Source: Paenibacillus amylolyticus (GTDB lineage Bacteria > Bacillota > Bacilli > Paenibacillales > Paenibacillaceae). From it: DNA of 64,000 nt. The number at the start of each line of letters is the position of its first letter. The first letter of the stretch is position 1. The stretch covers positions 2,418,001 to 2,482,000 of the forward strand of contig NZ_BCNV01000001.1 in the NCBI RefSeq assembly GCF_001570725.1. Direction: 5' to 3'. Position numbers and translations under genes: made by a program. Of this stretch, positions 56,658 to 64,000 are shown in pieces. Below the pieces are notes generated by a model. The model saw only the letters and a list, made by a program, of their open reading frames with translations, made no database searches and had not been told where the DNA came from.

Positions 56658-59165
56658 TCACATATGGAATGCTTTCCAGAACGAACCTTCTGTATCAATG
56701 ATATCCTTGATCTGGGTGAAAGGAATCGTAAACGTTGGAAATCCTGCTGCATAAGGAGCGATATCATAGGGATTGAAGTAGAGATGCAGCGCATCCGCTG
56801 TAACAAAAAACGGTTGATCCGCACTAATCCCCTTATACGTGTCCGGAAACACATACGAGTACTGAGGATCATTTTTGATCTGATCCCCCACAATCTGGCT
56901 TAGCACTTTTACATAGTCACTATTCGGCTTAAATAGATCCTTCAACTCATACAACTGACCATTCGTCAGATTAATGATTGCATAGATCATCGTAGGCATA
57001 CCATGCGCTGCACCAGCCGGGTAATTATAACCGGTGAGTTGGAGTTGAAGCAATTGCTGCTGGTAGAATGTAATATCAAAATCGCCTGTATACGTGTAAT
57101 CCAGCTGCTGATCGGCAGGGATCGGTTTAACCTGAGAAAGGCCCTTTAACTTTACATTTACTGCAAGTTGTGCCGCTTGATCCGTCATCCCCTCTACCTG
57201 TGGGTAATATACGAGATAGTCCGGATTGGGCTTATACTTCTCTTCGCGTACACGGTACGGTGGGTGAAGCGGAACGATTGTATTTTGTCGCCAGATGATC
57301 TGTCCGGCCCGGTTTACATAAGATAAACGCTGATCTACATAAGCCTTAATCAGATCGGGTGCAACGACCTCCAGCGTACCCGATCCTTCAACACGTGGAT
57401 ATCCCGGTGCCGGTCTTCCACTCAGATCAAGCAGATAGGTCTGTCTTCTGTCCGATGCGGAAGCCAGGCCGTTTTTGTAATTGCCCACATCGCGATACAA
57501 GAACTCCGTAAGCCTTCTACCGTTGGTATCTGCAATCGCGTATACAGAGCCAATATAAGGCTGCTCCGAATTAATTGCTTGCCCCAGCGCATAACGATGC
57601 TCGCCTAGTTCGCGGATGTCATTATAAGCGGGTTGAATGATAAATGATCCTTGCGTATTAATGACACCATAGTTCGATTTGTAATCCTCTGCTGTATTAA
57701 CAATTGCTTGCCCGTCGCTAAAAGGAAATGCTGATGAAAATTTGGGCTGAATGCGAATATTGCCCCGTTCGTCGATGTACCCATATTTGCCCGAGGCCTC
57801 TTTTTGAAAAGCAAGCAATCCGTCTCCTAATGGCCCTACATAAGCAAATGGATATGTCGCGAGCCGATGTCCATTGCGATTGATGAGCGCATATTCATTG
57901 TCCTTGATCTGCACAACCGCTTTGCCATCTTGAAAATCGTTCGCTGACACGAACTGTGCCGAAATCACCTCATTGCCTGAGGCATCCAGATAACCATACA
58001 GACTCACCGATCCATCTGTCTGACCAGGATTAGAATCGTAAAACAGCGCTCGGCCGTCCTTCATATTCGAGATATACGAGTATGGACGTTTGGTCAGGAC
58101 CGTGCCTTGTTCATTAATCATCTTAAATCCTTGAGAATCAATCACCATCGCGCGTTCTTCGGAAAAGGAATTGATGGAATCGTATACAGGTTGAACGACA
58201 TACTGCCCCTGAAGATTTATCACGCCGGCACGACCATCCTTCACAACCACAGCCAATCCATTGGGCTGAAACGCTTGCGCGTCATCCAGAACCGGCTCTA
58301 ACCGAACATGACCCTGTGCATCCATATACCCCCACCGAGTCCCACTCGTGGTTCGAACGGAGATCGGATATAACCATGTCGCTACCCGGGCATGAATTAT
58401 AGGGACCATCGCCTGTTTAATTTTCTTTTCCAGCTCGAGCAGCGCCTCTCTGGAAGGGTACGCTTCCGGGAAGCTGAGTGCTTTTTGAACGGAAGCGAGT
58501 GCTGCCGGATACTGGCCTGCGTGGAACTGAGCATCCGCAAGGTAATACCAGTAGAAGATATAATCAGGATATTGCTGGGTTAGTTGCTCGTAATATTGCA
58601 CCACTTTTGGATAATAGGTTGCATATACGTCCGGTGCAGGAACCCATTTCCCATTCTGCCATCGGATAATCTCCACACGGTAGGCTTCCCCGGTGTCATG
58701 GATCCAGAGTGAAATCTCCACTTTTCCATCACGGCCATGCTGACCAGGCATATCTATAATCTCTGCAAAGCTATAATATAGATCGTCCGGGGCCAGATCT
58801 TTGAGCCCTGATTCGGTCCACTCATACACAGCGAGCTTAGACCAGATCGCACCGATCCGCCAACCGATGATCAAATTGTTCCTTGCTGTTGAGGTTACAG
58901 GGGCTGCAGTCATTAAAGTTACCCCATATCCCAATCCCTTGATTAGTGCCATCTTGATCCAATGTCCTTGAACAAATTTCAGAATGAGCAAATACAGCTC
59001 ACCATTCAACTGATAGACTGCAGCAATCTCCGGCATGCCGTCACCGGTAAGATCAGCCGCGTAGATCGCTGGATGTTGGACAGGTTTATCAATAGTGACG
59101 ACCGTTGCACCAGCCGGAATATGTTGATTCACAATTTGCGTTAACAGCGGTTCGCTCATGGACAT
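56658..59165 (-). CDS. WG-repeat protein with RsiV-like C-terminal domain
   Basis: 835 residues. N-terminal VCBS/FG-GAP-like beta region ~25-190 (IYAADLTGDGMPEIAAVYQL), a short TPR-like helical hairpin ~195-250, about eight WG repeats ~275-620 (RWGYMDAQGHVRLEPVLDDA, YGYIDERGNIRIQPKFSSA), and a C-terminal DUF3298-type domain ~640-830 as in the anti-sigma factor RsiV (AGAAHGMPTMIYAIINLTNG). No signal peptide or membrane helix is seen, unlike RsiV. GGGAGG lies before ATG 59165. Possibly a large cytoplasmic or non-classically located binding protein; function unknown. Confidence 0.72.
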   Translation of the reverse strand: MSMSEPLLTQIVNQHIPAGATVVTIDKPVQHPAIYAADLTGDGMPEIAAVYQLNGELYLLILKFVQGHWIKMALIKGLGYGVTLMTAAPVTSTARNNLIIGWRIGAIWSKLAVYEWTESGLKDLAPDDLYYSFAEIIDMPGQHGRDGKVEISLWIHDTGEAYRVEIIRWQNGKWVPAPDVYATYYPKVVQYYEQLTQQYPDYIFYWYYLADAQFHAGQYPAALASVQKALSFPEAYPSREALLELEKKIKQAMVPIIHARVATWLYPISVRTTSGTRWGYMDAQGHVRLEPVLDDAQAFQPNGLAVVVKDGRAGVINLQGQYVVQPVYDSINSFSEERAMVIDSQGFKMINEQGTVLTKRPYSYISNMKDGRALFYDSNPGQTDGSVSLYGYLDASGNEVISAQFVSANDFQDGKAVVQIKDNEYALINRNGHRLATYPFAYVGPLGDGLLAFQKEASGKYGYIDERGNIRIQPKFSSAFPFSDGQAIVNTAEDYKSNYGVINTQGSFIIQPAYNDIRELGEHRYALGQAINSEQPYIGSVYAIADTNGRRLTEFLYRDVGNYKNGLASASDRRQTYLLDLSGRPAPGYPRVEGSGTLEVVAPDLIKAYVDQRLSYVNRAGQIIWRQNTIVPLHPPYRVREEKYKPNPDYLVYYPQVEGMTDQAAQLAVNVKLKGLSQVKPIPADQQLDYTYTGDFDITFYQQQLLQLQLTGYNYPAGAAHGMPTMIYAIINLTNGQLYELKDLFKPNSDYVKVLSQIVGDQIKNDPQYSYVFPDTYKGISADQPFFVTADALHLYFNPYDIAPYAAGFPTFTIPFTQIKDIIDTEGSFWKAFHM

Positions 59166-59339
59166 CTCAGTTTCCTCCCTTATGACCGCATTCGCCTAAT
59201 GGTATGCGTCATAAATCGGGATATGACATGTAATTCATTTTATATAAGTTGAACTAAAGAATATTCACACTTACCACTCCGATGACAGAACAACCTTCCG
59301 ATCGCTGTTATCCCCAGATTTTTTGATTCACTTTTCATA

Positions 59340-60746
59340 TTATCTATCTTGCAAATTTACTTTCTCTCCATTGATTAGCAGGGAGCTCACATCATTCACC
59401 GGAATGGTTGTAGGGGATATCCACTTGATGAGATCCTGGTCCAGCTGGAGGAAACCTGATGCGCCAGACAACTTTGTACCATCCTTCAGGTGAACTTCAA
59501 TACTCAAGTCCTCCACCTGAATCTTGCTCAGTGCCTCACCTGTAAGCGTGACGCCAACCGAGGAAAGAGTTACATTGGCCTGTAAGCCTCCATTTGCATC
59601 AAGCTGAATGTTTCCCGTTTTACTCAAAGTATTTTGACTCAAGTTAAAGGTCGTTTTCCAATTCCCTTGTACAACTTCACTAATGCTCGTAAAGCTGCCT
59701 TGGAGTCTAAGCTTATCTAATTGGTCAACAGTGGACAGATCATACACATACTCAACGTAATCCCCACCAAACCTAACCTGACCTTTCATATAATGTCCAT
59801 AACTAATGGAATATTCAGGTATATCAAGCTTTTGACCTTGCTCATCCGTGAAATAGAAGTATCCATGATTATACTCTCCAATCTCATTATCCGGATTAAT
59901 CTGAATGTGTAACTTGCCATCCACAAAACCCATATTGGAAATATGCATCCAATCAATACCCTCAACAGGGATATTCGTTACATCCTGATGCAATACCGGA
60001 ATTGGATCGGTTTCCATTTGAATATCGGTTTTACCTCCCAAGCCACTTATACGATCTTGATCCAGAATATCATAGCTACTGAATTTCTTTTCTTGTAGCA
60101 ACTGCTCCCAGTCCACTTGTACGTTGTAACCATCTTGTCGAGATGTACCCGACATCAGCGTATTGATCTGAACGGTAATTCGATTTTTGCTGACTTTTCC
60201 TTGAATGAGGAATCGGACAATAGCCGTTTTATTAGCATCATCATAATGAATAATCTGAGCGTTGTTTGCATTACCACCGGTTACCCTGTAATCATATACA
60301 TCCAGTGTATCGTCAATGCGATGACCAGTCAGATCCGATAATGAAACATAGATTTCCGTTGTATCTCCGTCCCTGACAGCACCTATAACCTCCATTCGAA
60401 TCCCTTGATCTTCACTCACCTGGTGAACAGGCTGAAGAATGCCAATCCGATCTGCACCTATAAAATGAAGAACAGTAGACAGATCAATGATCCCAACTGA
60501 TGCAGCTGCCCCTGTCACCAGACATAACGATAACGCAGCGGTTACAGGAATATAGATGGCTTTGCGATACCTTCTTTTCTTATTCACGGACTTCTTGGTC
60601 TGTGTAGATGGATATAATACAGGTGGATATAATGATGAATCTGATCTCCTAATGGTCGGTGGTTCATTCATCGCCAATTTATCATAGAACAACTTCTTAA
60701 TGTTAAAGAGGTTCTGCTCAGTGAATTCTTTTTCGGATTCTCCCAT
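59340..60746 (-). CDS. DUF4179 anti-sigma factor
   Basis: 468 residues. Cytoplasmic N-terminal region ~1-62, one membrane helix ~63-85 (AIYIPVTAALSLCLVTGAAA), and an extracytoplasmic beta-rich region with DUF4179 at ~90-190. The gene starts 14 bases after the ECF sigma gene, the usual pairing in which the membrane protein holds the sigma factor. AAAGGAGG precedes the ATG. The signal is unknown. Confidence 0.82.
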   Translation of the reverse strand: MGESEKEFTEQNLFNIKKLFYDKLAMNEPPTIRRSDSSLYPPVLYPSTQTKKSVNKKRRYRKAIYIPVTAALSLCLVTGAAASVGIIDLSTVLHFIGADRIGILQPVHQVSEDQGIRMEVIGAVRDGDTTEIYVSLSDLTGHRIDDTLDVYDYRVTGGNANNAQIIHYDDANKTAIVRFLIQGKVSKNRITVQINTLMSGTSRQDGYNVQVDWEQLLQEKKFSSYDILDQDRISGLGGKTDIQMETDPIPVLHQDVTNIPVEGIDWMHISNMGFVDGKLHIQINPDNEIGEYNHGYFYFTDEQGQKLDIPEYSISYGHYMKGQVRFGGDYVEYVYDLSTVDQLDKLRLQGSFTSISEVVQGNWKTTFNLSQNTLSKTGNIQLDANGGLQANVTLSSVGVTLTGEALSKIQVEDLSIEVHLKDGTKLSGASGFLQLDQDLIKWISPTTIPVNDVSSLLINGEKVNLQDR

Positions 60747-60759
60747 ATGATCGCCTCCT

Positions 60760-61302
60760 TTATTTCCTGTTCATCCACCATGTCCTCAATCGTTGTCTGG
60801 AACGATAAAGCTTATTATGGACTTGCCTAACGTGCAGAGACAATGCCTCCGATATCTCATGGGGTCTCTGTCCTTCGTAAAACCGACGTTTCATAATCTC
60901 TCGTTCCGGTTCTGGAAAAGATTCAATCATGTGATTAAGCTCCGTATACGTCTCTTTACTGATCATCTGGACCAACAAATCCTCCGTTTGCACCGAATGA
61001 ATCTCCTCTTCATATGTAAGCTCAGATCTTCGATTGAGTTTCCGGTAGCGATCAATCGCTTTATGTTTTGTGATCGTTGCAAGGTAGTTTTTCAGGCTAC
61101 TTCGCCCGGATTGAAATGCATCCGGATTCTGCCAAAAAGCAAAAAATGTATCTGCTACGCATTCTTCAATCTCTTCTGCCGATGCATGATATAGGATGGA
61201 ATGAGCTATCTTCCATAGCAAACCTGCGTAGTGGTTCATCACCCATTCCATGGCCTCAGGATCACGATCCGCTACTGCCTTCCGTATTTGTTCTTCTTCC
61301 AC
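60760..61302 (-). CDS. ECF-family RNA polymerase sigma factor
   Basis: 180 residues. Sigma region 2 ~10-75 (VADTFFAFWQNPDAF, the -10 contact helix) and region 4 ~120-175 (FPEPEREIMKRRFYEGQRPH and EISEALSLHVRQVHNKLYRS). GTG start with AAGGAGG 11 bases upstream. Paired with the DUF4179 anti-sigma gene downstream. It directs RNA polymerase to a stress or envelope regulon; its own promoter site was not identified. Confidence 0.88.
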   Translation of the reverse strand: MEEEQIRKAVADRDPEAMEWVMNHYAGLLWKIAHSILYHASAEEIEECVADTFFAFWQNPDAFQSGRSSLKNYLATITKHKAIDRYRKLNRRSELTYEEEIHSVQTEDLLVQMISKETYTELNHMIESFPEPEREIMKRRFYEGQRPHEISEALSLHVRQVHNKLYRSRQRLRTWWMNRK

Positions 61303-61406
61303 GATTACATGCCCCTCCTTCCATGCTCATATAATCACGAATGCTCGTGTTGATCCGTGCTTCCTTCCTATATTCGTTTGGCAAATGACTTTTACTTACT
61401 CCACGA

Positions 61407-61450
61407 TAAAAAAAGATTTGCAGTGGCCTTGTAGCCTTCTGCAAATCTTC
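61407..61450 (-). terminator. Terminator of SWIM operon
   Basis: AGATTTGCAG / CTGCAAATCT perfect 10-bp stem; on the minus strand it is followed by TTTTTTT. It separates the SWIM operon from the ECF sigma gene. Confidence 0.85.
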
Positions 61451-61523
61451 TTATCTTCTATAATTCATCTTATTTTCTACATCATATCGCTTCATGTGCC
61501 CTCGCTTGGAATACTAACCAGTA

Positions 61524-61820
61524 TCACGCCTCTTCTTGCACACTGAGCTGTACATATTGGGTGAGACGACAATACTGAGATAACAGCAGCTCTTCATCAC
61601 CTTGTCCAAGAGCCACGCTACGCCCTTCCTGAATGACGTGATTAAGCAATTCATGAAGGAAACTCTTCTGCAAGCGTAAGGATTCCACTGCGAGCTGCTC
61701 AAGCACCTCAATATCTCGGATCGTAAACTGGGATAATCCGCGCAGCAGCAACTCTTCTGACCAGCCGCTAATTTTCTGCATGAACTGATTATGCTCTTCC
61801 AAGTCTTCCCATCCTTCCAT
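61524..61820 (-). CDS. Small helical protein in SWIM operon, unknown function
   Basis: 98 residues from ATG 61820, Leu/Glu-rich and helical (LLLRGLSQFTIRDIEVLEQL). Overlaps the end of the SWIM gene by 32 bases, so it is translationally coupled and probably works with it. No family recognised. Confidence 0.6.
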   Translation of the reverse strand: MEGWEDLEEHNQFMQKISGWSEELLLRGLSQFTIRDIEVLEQLAVESLRLQKSFLHELLNHVIQEGRSVALGQGDEELLLSQYCRLTQYVQLSVQEEA

Positions 61821-63621
61821 TGCCAATATCAAGTTTCAGACTGAGTACCGTTTGACCCTTCAAGAAACTGATCGGGCTCATCCGTTTTGATTCCACACGA
61901 ACAAAGGCATAGAAATGTTCAAGCGATTGAGAACCATATCCTGACTCCAGTCTTTGGATCATCGTTTGCCAATCAGTTGAATACGGGAGAGTAAGTGCCA
62001 ATCGTTCTCCTTCGGCACTTTCAACCGTCAGGACAAGATCCTGCGTTTGTTTGACAAAGTTATGGTCCACGATTCGAGCAACTTTGATCACAGCCAATCG
62101 TTCTTTGGGAGCAGCAAACAAATCAAACGATCGCGATTCCTCTTGAAGTACAGACGTTACATCTTGCATGATTTTGCCCATATTCAACGCTTCCACACCC
62201 GTTCGAGGCAAAATCGCAAGCTTGGCACCTTCCCCGGAAGAGATCCGGCGCTCTTCATTCACTTTAACGGAATGGAATTGAACTTCTTCACCCACGAACT
62301 GGCGAAAGGTCAGATTAGGCAACCATGGTGTGAATGCACCATAATGCTCTGTATACGAGAACTGCTGATCATCATAATATACAGCACGTACATCACTATA
62401 GGTGTAGATTTCCTCATCATCGAAACAATAAAGGTAATAGGTGATTCCACGGAAACCGGATCGTGTCTCCCACGCATCAGCTCCCAGTCCATACAGGTGA
62501 AGTGAAGGAACTGTATAGTATTTACTTCGAAAACTGCCAATGAGCTGACTCTGCTGAATGACAGATACCTTTTCTTCTTCAAGAACCTGGAGTGCAAGAT
62601 ACAGCTTGCTTACCCGATCCAACATGGATTGCATGGAGAAACGTATATGTCTGTTGAAAAACAACTGTAGTTCCCCTTGTATCCCTCGTAAACTGCGCTC
62701 TATGTCAGGCAGGTTGCCACTATGAGCTGCGATTGCCAAGGTCTCCAGTTGTGCCATATAAGACTGAGGAAGACGGGCCAGTCCCGTCTTCAACAATCCT
62801 GCCAGCATAATACGACATTCCTGCACCGTCTGCATAGAGAACTTGGCTTCGTGCACTCGTCCGCTTAATGCATCCGTATCATCCAGGCCTCTTAGTACCC
62901 GATATCGTAGCAAAGCTTCCAGCTTGGCCATCTTCCCAGCAGTCTGCGGCACTTTACAAAGTGCTTTTGCAAGGCTCGCTTCCTCCGTAAAAGATACCTC
63001 GATATTCTGTCTTGTCAGATGCACCGTAAGAAGCGAATCTTCAATGATCTTAATTTCTTCTGGGTATCTCAGACGGAAAACAACTTCCTCAATCATAGAA
63101 GAACTATATGACTTAATTAACACGGTAAGGTCAGACTCCGTCATCCAGCGGAAGCGAGACTCGATCTCACGTGATACCGTATGCGGAATTTCGCTTGGAG
63201 CGTCCACATTTGATACTAAGTTTGTTACTGATTCTGTTACCGATACGTTTTTTGGTGCGTCCGACGAAGCATTATTCGATATCGCTGAGTCCTTATCCAG
63301 TGCATGCTTCTCGTCTGCATTCATCGAATCCTCTGACGAATGTTCCCGTTGATCATATAGAATTGCGATCAGCACATGCTTGCAGATATGTTCTGCAGGG
63401 CAGGAGCACTCCCAATGGTCCAGCGTATTTTCAAGCGTACAGTGTGTCCCGTCACTGAGCTGACAACTCACAGATGATGCATTCCATGTGTACGTTACAC
63501 TTACACCATTGTCCAACTCTTTCAAAGACCTTTTGTACAACCCCTTGTTGGCGTACCGGATCAAATAATCCTCCGTACACAGCTTCGAAAAACTTCGGAA
63601 TTTCTCCTTGAATCCACTCAC
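61789..63621 (-). CDS. SWIM zinc-finger protein
   Basis: 610 residues. The SWIM motif C-x-C-x-n-C-x-H is at ~71-80 (WECSCPAEHICKHVLIAILY), a zinc-binding fold for DNA or protein contacts. The rest is long and helical with no domain I can name. The GTG start (63621) is weakly supported, 4 bases after the stop of the upstream DUF4132 gene. SWIM and DUF4132 genes frequently neighbour AAA-ATPase and VWA genes in bacteria, suggesting a shared multiprotein function. Confidence 0.8.
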   Translation of the reverse strand: MSGFKEKFRSFSKLCTEDYLIRYANKGLYKRSLKELDNGVSVTYTWNASSVSCQLSDGTHCTLENTLDHWECSCPAEHICKHVLIAILYDQREHSSEDSMNADEKHALDKDSAISNNASSDAPKNVSVTESVTNLVSNVDAPSEIPHTVSREIESRFRWMTESDLTVLIKSYSSSMIEEVVFRLRYPEEIKIIEDSLLTVHLTRQNIEVSFTEEASLAKALCKVPQTAGKMAKLEALLRYRVLRGLDDTDALSGRVHEAKFSMQTVQECRIMLAGLLKTGLARLPQSYMAQLETLAIAAHSGNLPDIERSLRGIQGELQLFFNRHIRFSMQSMLDRVSKLYLALQVLEEEKVSVIQQSQLIGSFRSKYYTVPSLHLYGLGADAWETRSGFRGITYYLYCFDDEEIYTYSDVRAVYYDDQQFSYTEHYGAFTPWLPNLTFRQFVGEEVQFHSVKVNEERRISSGEGAKLAILPRTGVEALNMGKIMQDVTSVLQEESRSFDLFAAPKERLAVIKVARIVDHNFVKQTQDLVLTVESAEGERLALTLPYSTDWQTMIQRLESGYGSQSLEHFYAFVRVESKRMSPISFLKGQTVLSLKLDIGNGRMGRLGRA

Positions 63622-63625
63622 GTCA

Positions 63626-64000
63626 TCAACGCCCCGCTGCTCTCAGAATATCGTAGATCGTTTCACTGAACACGCGACCTGGAACGTTGCCCAGAGCAAT
63701 GGATTTATTGTCACCATAATAATAATGTTGCTTGCTACTCGGTTTGAAGAAATGTAGGGATTCCAGTGTAATGTCATCCAATCCCTCGTAATACGTGATG
63801 CTCGTACCGCTGAATTGCAATTCTGCAACAAGATCTCCGTACTCTTTATAAAATTCATGGTACCAGCCGCCGTCCTGTGCCGGTCCTTTGATCCAGCCGT
63901 ATTTCTCCAGTGCTTTAGGGAATGCCGTTGGCGAGAAATCAGACTCGGGCAGATGATCGTATTCATTCTTCGTTTTATCCTCATCTTCTGGCTGGTGAAT
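63626..64000 (-). CDS. DUF4132-type protein, C-terminal end (cut by window)
   Basis: 124 codons open to the window edge. The end reads YGWIKGPAQDGGWYHEFYKE, TSITYYEGLDDITLESLHFF and LGNVPGRVFSETIYDIL, the pattern of DUF4132 C-termini. Function is unknown; these are large cytoplasmic proteins often next to SWIM-domain genes, as here. The start is outside the window. Confidence 0.65.
   Translation of the reverse strand: MHQPEDEDKTKNEYDHLPESDFSPTAFPKALEKYGWIKGPAQDGGWYHEFYKEYGDLVAELQFSGTSITYYEGLDDITLESLHFFKPSSKQHYYYGDNKSIALGNVPGRVFSETIYDILRAAGR

Overview
The window looks like chromosomal DNA of a Paenibacillus or close relative. The signs are an S-layer-homology (SLH) surface protein, two LplB/YtcP-type sugar ABC importers encoded without their own ATPase, a YesM/YesN-type two-component pair, several large AraC-type regulators, CcpA cre-like sites and Gram-positive Shine-Dalgarno sequences. 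No tRNA, rRNA, CRISPR array or intact transposase was seen.

Layout. (1) 1-4.8 kb: 3' end of a large SLH-anchored surface protein and a sugar-efflux type MFS transporter. (2) 4.8-16.9 kb: an accessory segment bounded by two copies of a ~127-bp direct repeat. It holds small regulator-plus-oxidoreductase modules (LysR/SDR, TetR/quinone reductase/luciferase-like, MarR/NtaA-like), an alpha/beta hydrolase, an F420-reductase-like protein, a degraded tyrosine recombinase and gene fragments (Nudix, phosphotransferase, perhaps PEBP). It also holds three copies of a multi-hairpin repeat with compensatory stem changes. (3) 17-24 kb: sensor kinase, response regulator, two permeases and a binding lipoprotein for an oligosaccharide. 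(4) 24-44 kb: a pectin/rhamnogalacturonan utilisation locus with a GH106-like enzyme, GH43, pectinesterase, GH105, GH95, a second ABC importer, a rhamnogalacturonan acetylesterase-like protein and two AraC-type regulators. None of these enzymes has a signal peptide, so imported oligosaccharides are probably finished inside the cell. (5) 44-49 kb: a fourth copy of the multi-hairpin repeat, then a beta-glucoside PTS IIBCA and 6-phospho-beta-glucosidase operon with a divergent LysR regulator, a near-canonical promoter and a cre site over the start point. (6) 49.5-56.5 kb, minus strand: RDD protein, small membrane protein, then a Fur-box siderophore import operon (two YbtPQ/IrtAB-like ABC half-transporters plus a binding lipoprotein) behind a PchR/YbtA-like AraC activator. 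(7) 56.6-64 kb, minus strand: WG-repeat/RsiV-like protein, ECF sigma factor with DUF4179 anti-sigma, and a SWIM zinc-finger protein downstream of a DUF4132 protein cut by the window edge.

Most likely to be undescribed: the multi-hairpin repeat family with covarying stems, which abuts truncated genes, and the repeat-bounded redox island. Regulatory logic is unusually readable here: SlyA-type operators around the MarR gene, dyads centred on -35 boxes, cre sites before sugar operons and a near-perfect Fur box. All calls rest on reading the sequence by eye; no database search was run.
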